Source: Cyanobacteria bacterium UBA1221 (lineage in GTDB: Bacteria; Cyanobacteriota; Vampirovibrionia; Gastranaerophilales; Gastranaerophilaceae). From it: DNA of 6,505 nucleotides. This document shows positions 5,104 through 6,505 of this stretch, piece by piece. Under the pieces are notes generated by a model. That model saw only the letters and a list, made by a program, of their open reading frames with translations, searched no databases and was not told where the DNA came from. The position numbers and the translations under genes were made by a program. Within the stretch, counting starts at the first letter, position 1; every line of letters begins with the position of its first letter. Location: assembly GCA_002309425.1 (NCBI GenBank), contig DBXD01000033.1, positions 41,722-48,226 on the forward strand, given 5' to 3'.

Positions 5104-5889
5104 TTATAAATTTAATAAAGCTTGCGCTTCATATCTTCGCTGCAAAATATCTAATCTTACTATATCAGATTTACTTATATTCCCATATAATTCCTGTTTT
5201 AATCTGTACCATATAATTTCAAATTCCAAGGCTTTTAATATACCGCTCTGACAATCTTTATCCAATTCACACCTGTCAAAAATTATTTTTCGTGTTTCAA
5301 AATTTGATATTTCGAGCGACTTCAGAAAATCATAAGATTTAGGAGAAATTCCTCCGCCGACAATAAAAATTTTACCGTCTTTCAAAACCTTTCCTGATAA
5401 TGATTTTGCCAATTCAAGAATTTCCGAAGATTCTGTCGCATCACAACTTTTTCCGAGCGATTTTACCATATCACTTCTGCCGAATACGATTCCGCTTATT
5501 CTGTCATAATAAGAACTTTCAATTATTTCATCAAAACAATTTATACCGGAAACAGTTTCAACATTAATCAATAATTTCGGCTGTTTTGAGCTTTCAAAAA
5601 CACTATCAACCGACTCAACAAATTTTTGAACTGCAAAAGAGGATTCAATCATAGGAGCAACCAGAATATCAGCGCCTAAACTTTTTGATATTCTGATATC
5701 ATTTACCGCCCCGCAGCCTCCGATTTTTACGGTAAAATTCAGTCCTGCGGATTTTGCCATATCCGCAAGATATTTTGTTTCCTCACAACTTGCCCCCTCG
5801 GCTTCAAATTCGGATTTCAAACCGACTACATTATGATTTGTTTTTAAATCTGCCAGTATATTTTTTATTTTTAATTCAAGATTGCTCAA
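5104..5889 (-). CDS. HpcH/HpaI aldolase / citrate lyase beta-like family protein
   Basis: The product has 261 residues and matches the phosphoenolpyruvate/pyruvate TIM-barrel superfamily that includes HpcH/HpaI class II aldolases and the citrate lyase beta subunit, enzymes that cleave or form C-C bonds using a divalent metal and a pyruvate-like enolate. Blocks in order are VGLKSEFEAEG (22-31), KIGGCG (55-60), VAPMIES (77-83, with the conserved glutamate), INVET (108-112), GRSDM (137-141) and VGGGIS (177-182), followed by a helical tail. The start is TTG at 5889, supported by GAGGA 6 bases upstream; no ATG nearby has one. It lies 49 bp after the upstream gene and 80 bp before the DUF2229 gene. 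Related short aldolase-like proteins occur in surface polysaccharide loci, but nothing of that kind is visible here, so the substrate is open. Confidence 0.8.
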   Translation of the reverse strand: MSNLELKIKNILADLKTNHNVVGLKSEFEAEGASCEETKYLADMAKSAGLNFTVKIGGCGAVNDIRISKSLGADILVAPMIESSFAVQKFVESVDSVFESSKQPKLLINVETVSGINCFDEIIESSYYDRISGIVFGRSDMVKSLGKSCDATESSEILELAKSLSGKVLKDGKIFIVGGGISPKSYDFLKSLEISNFETRKIIFDRCELDKDCQSGILKALEFEIIWYRLKQELYGNISKSDIVRLDILQRRYEAQALLNL

Positions 5890-5918
5890 CTGTATTCCTC
5901 AAATGCATTTATAAGCAC

Positions 5919-5924
5919 ATTATA
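5919..5924 (-). promoter_or_regulatory. Isolated TATAAT -10-like hexamer upstream of the HpcH/HpaI gene
   Basis: A perfect TATAAT reads on the minus strand at 5924-5919, 30 bp before the TTG start and inside the 49-bp gap. At 17-bp spacing the -35 would be TGGTTG (5947-5942), a poor match that overlaps the end of the upstream gene. It may provide extra transcription of the downstream genes. Confidence 0.3.
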
Positions 5925-5938
5925 CTATAAAAAAACAA

Positions 5939-6505
5939 CTACAACCATTTGAATATTTTATCAACAAGGCTTTTTGCGGTTTCGGTTGCCTTTTGCCTTA
6001 CAAAATCATTCTCCCAAAAATCCTCTTTATTAAGATATTCCCTGACTATCAGCCTTGCATAAGACCCTATTGCAACACCGGAAATATCTATATCACAAAT
6101 TGATGCTAATTCTGAGGATTTTGAATTAGTCCCGCCTGACAGCAAAATATAAACAGGAAACTTCGCATTTTGAACGACTTCTGCGGTGGCAACTGCCTGC
6201 AATGTAGAATTATAATCATCTTTCCCTCCTGACATAGGCGCTCCGTCAGCCTGAATAATTGTACTGTAAGGGTCACGCACAGAGAGCATTTTTGAAAGTC
6301 TTTCCGTAAGTTTTTCATTACTCAGTTTTGAACGGTCAATACAAATACTCAAAAAACCGTTATACATTTCATTCAGAATATTCCATTTTTCAAAAACCTC
6401 GGAATCATTATCCGTTATTGCATGAAATTCCAGACAGTCTATGCCCTCGTCAATTATTTCGGGTAATACTTGTTTTAAATCCGTTTCTGTACTTACAAAA
6501 GAAAT
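5939..6505 (-). CDS. LdpA C-terminal-domain-like protein (5' end outside window)
   Basis: The frame is open from the window edge to the TAG at 5939, giving 188 residues; the true start is beyond 6505, and an ATG at 6367 is internal because the preceding 46 codons are coding in character. The sequence is alpha/beta barrel-like. Key blocks (fragment numbering) are FLSICIDRSKL (51-61), IIQADGAPMSGG (83-94), VYILLSGGTNSKS (118-130) and GVAIGSYARLIV (143-154). From memory these match the C-terminal domain of LdpA, the cyanobacterial light-dependent-period protein whose N-terminal part carries Fe-S clusters and senses redox state. The late GG-T and GSYAR blocks look like a phosphate-binding end of a TIM barrel. 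If the N-terminal half outside the window has 4Fe-4S motifs, the LdpA call holds. A DUF561/Ycf23-type barrel is an alternative. Confidence 0.55.
   Translation of the reverse strand: MSFVSTETDLKQVLPEIIDEGIDCLEFHAITDNDSEVFEKWNILNEMYNGFLSICIDRSKLSNEKLTERLSKMLSVRDPYSTIIQADGAPMSGGKDDYNSTLQAVATAEVVQNAKFPVYILLSGGTNSKSSELASICDIDISGVAIGSYARLIVREYLNKEDFWENDFVRQKATETAKSLVDKIFKWL

Noticed and set aside
6106..6318. 70-codon minus-strand frame
   Set aside because: Out-of-frame shadow of the LdpA-like coding sequence, which is open across the same interval to the window edge.
5939..6367. A complete 142-aa gene starting at the ATG at 6367
   Set aside because: The same frame continues upstream without a stop to the window edge and reads as normal protein sequence, so the gene is longer and truncated by the window.
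1..6505. tRNA, rRNA, CRISPR array or transposase gene
   Set aside because: No cloverleaf with an anticodon arm and T-loop, no regularly spaced direct repeats and no transposase motif was seen on either strand by eye.

Overview
The window is AT-rich bacterial DNA with short intergenic gaps and a mix of ATG, GTG and TTG starts, most preceded by clear Shine-Dalgarno sequences. The partial protein at the right edge resembles the C-terminal domain of cyanobacterial LdpA. Together with low GC and a 2-hydroxyacyl-CoA dehydratase/activase-type gene, this is compatible with a non-photosynthetic relative of Cyanobacteria (Melainabacteria/Vampirovibrionia, e.g. Gastranaerophilales). That placement is an inference from recalled family resemblance, not a search result; an AT-rich Firmicute remains possible.

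Layout. (1) Positions 1-690: the first 27 codons of an unidentified minus-strand gene, a 40-codon small ORF with a good ribosome binding site, then rpsU (ribosomal protein S21) with a plausible promoter and a strong hairpin terminator that works in both directions. (2) Positions 700-800: two small palindromic elements, one resembling a dispersed REP/MITE-like repeat. (3) Positions 824-3508: four tightly spaced minus-strand genes encoding a soluble helical protein, a zinc-ribbon membrane protein, a membrane-anchored tyrosine-rich protein and a membrane-anchored TPR protein with paired cysteines. I do not recognise a function for any of them. Sampled lines here are about 20-25% GC, against about 35-43% in the HTH gene and the metabolic genes to the right. 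(4) Positions 3509-3846: a divergent control region and a small XRE-type HTH regulator. The control region holds a consensus minus-strand promoter (TTGACA, 16 bp, TATAAT) and a perfect 11-bp inverted repeat. (5) Positions 3947-6505: three minus-strand genes of housekeeping character, namely a DUF2229/acyl-CoA dehydratase activase-related protein, an HpcH/HpaI (citrate lyase beta-like) aldolase family protein, and the LdpA-C-like TIM-barrel-type protein cut by the window edge.

How the parts work together. The most notable unit is regions 3 plus 4: a compositionally distinct four-gene operon, three of whose products are predicted membrane proteins, read from one near-perfect promoter. A perfect dyad overlaps that promoter and touches the candidate promoter of the divergent HTH gene. 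The simplest model is an accessory cassette repressed by its divergent XRE protein. Its biological role (envelope function, defence, toxin/immunity or other) cannot be read from the sequence. The three genes on the right may be co-transcribed, but 49- and 80-bp gaps with promoter-like sequences leave separate transcription possible.
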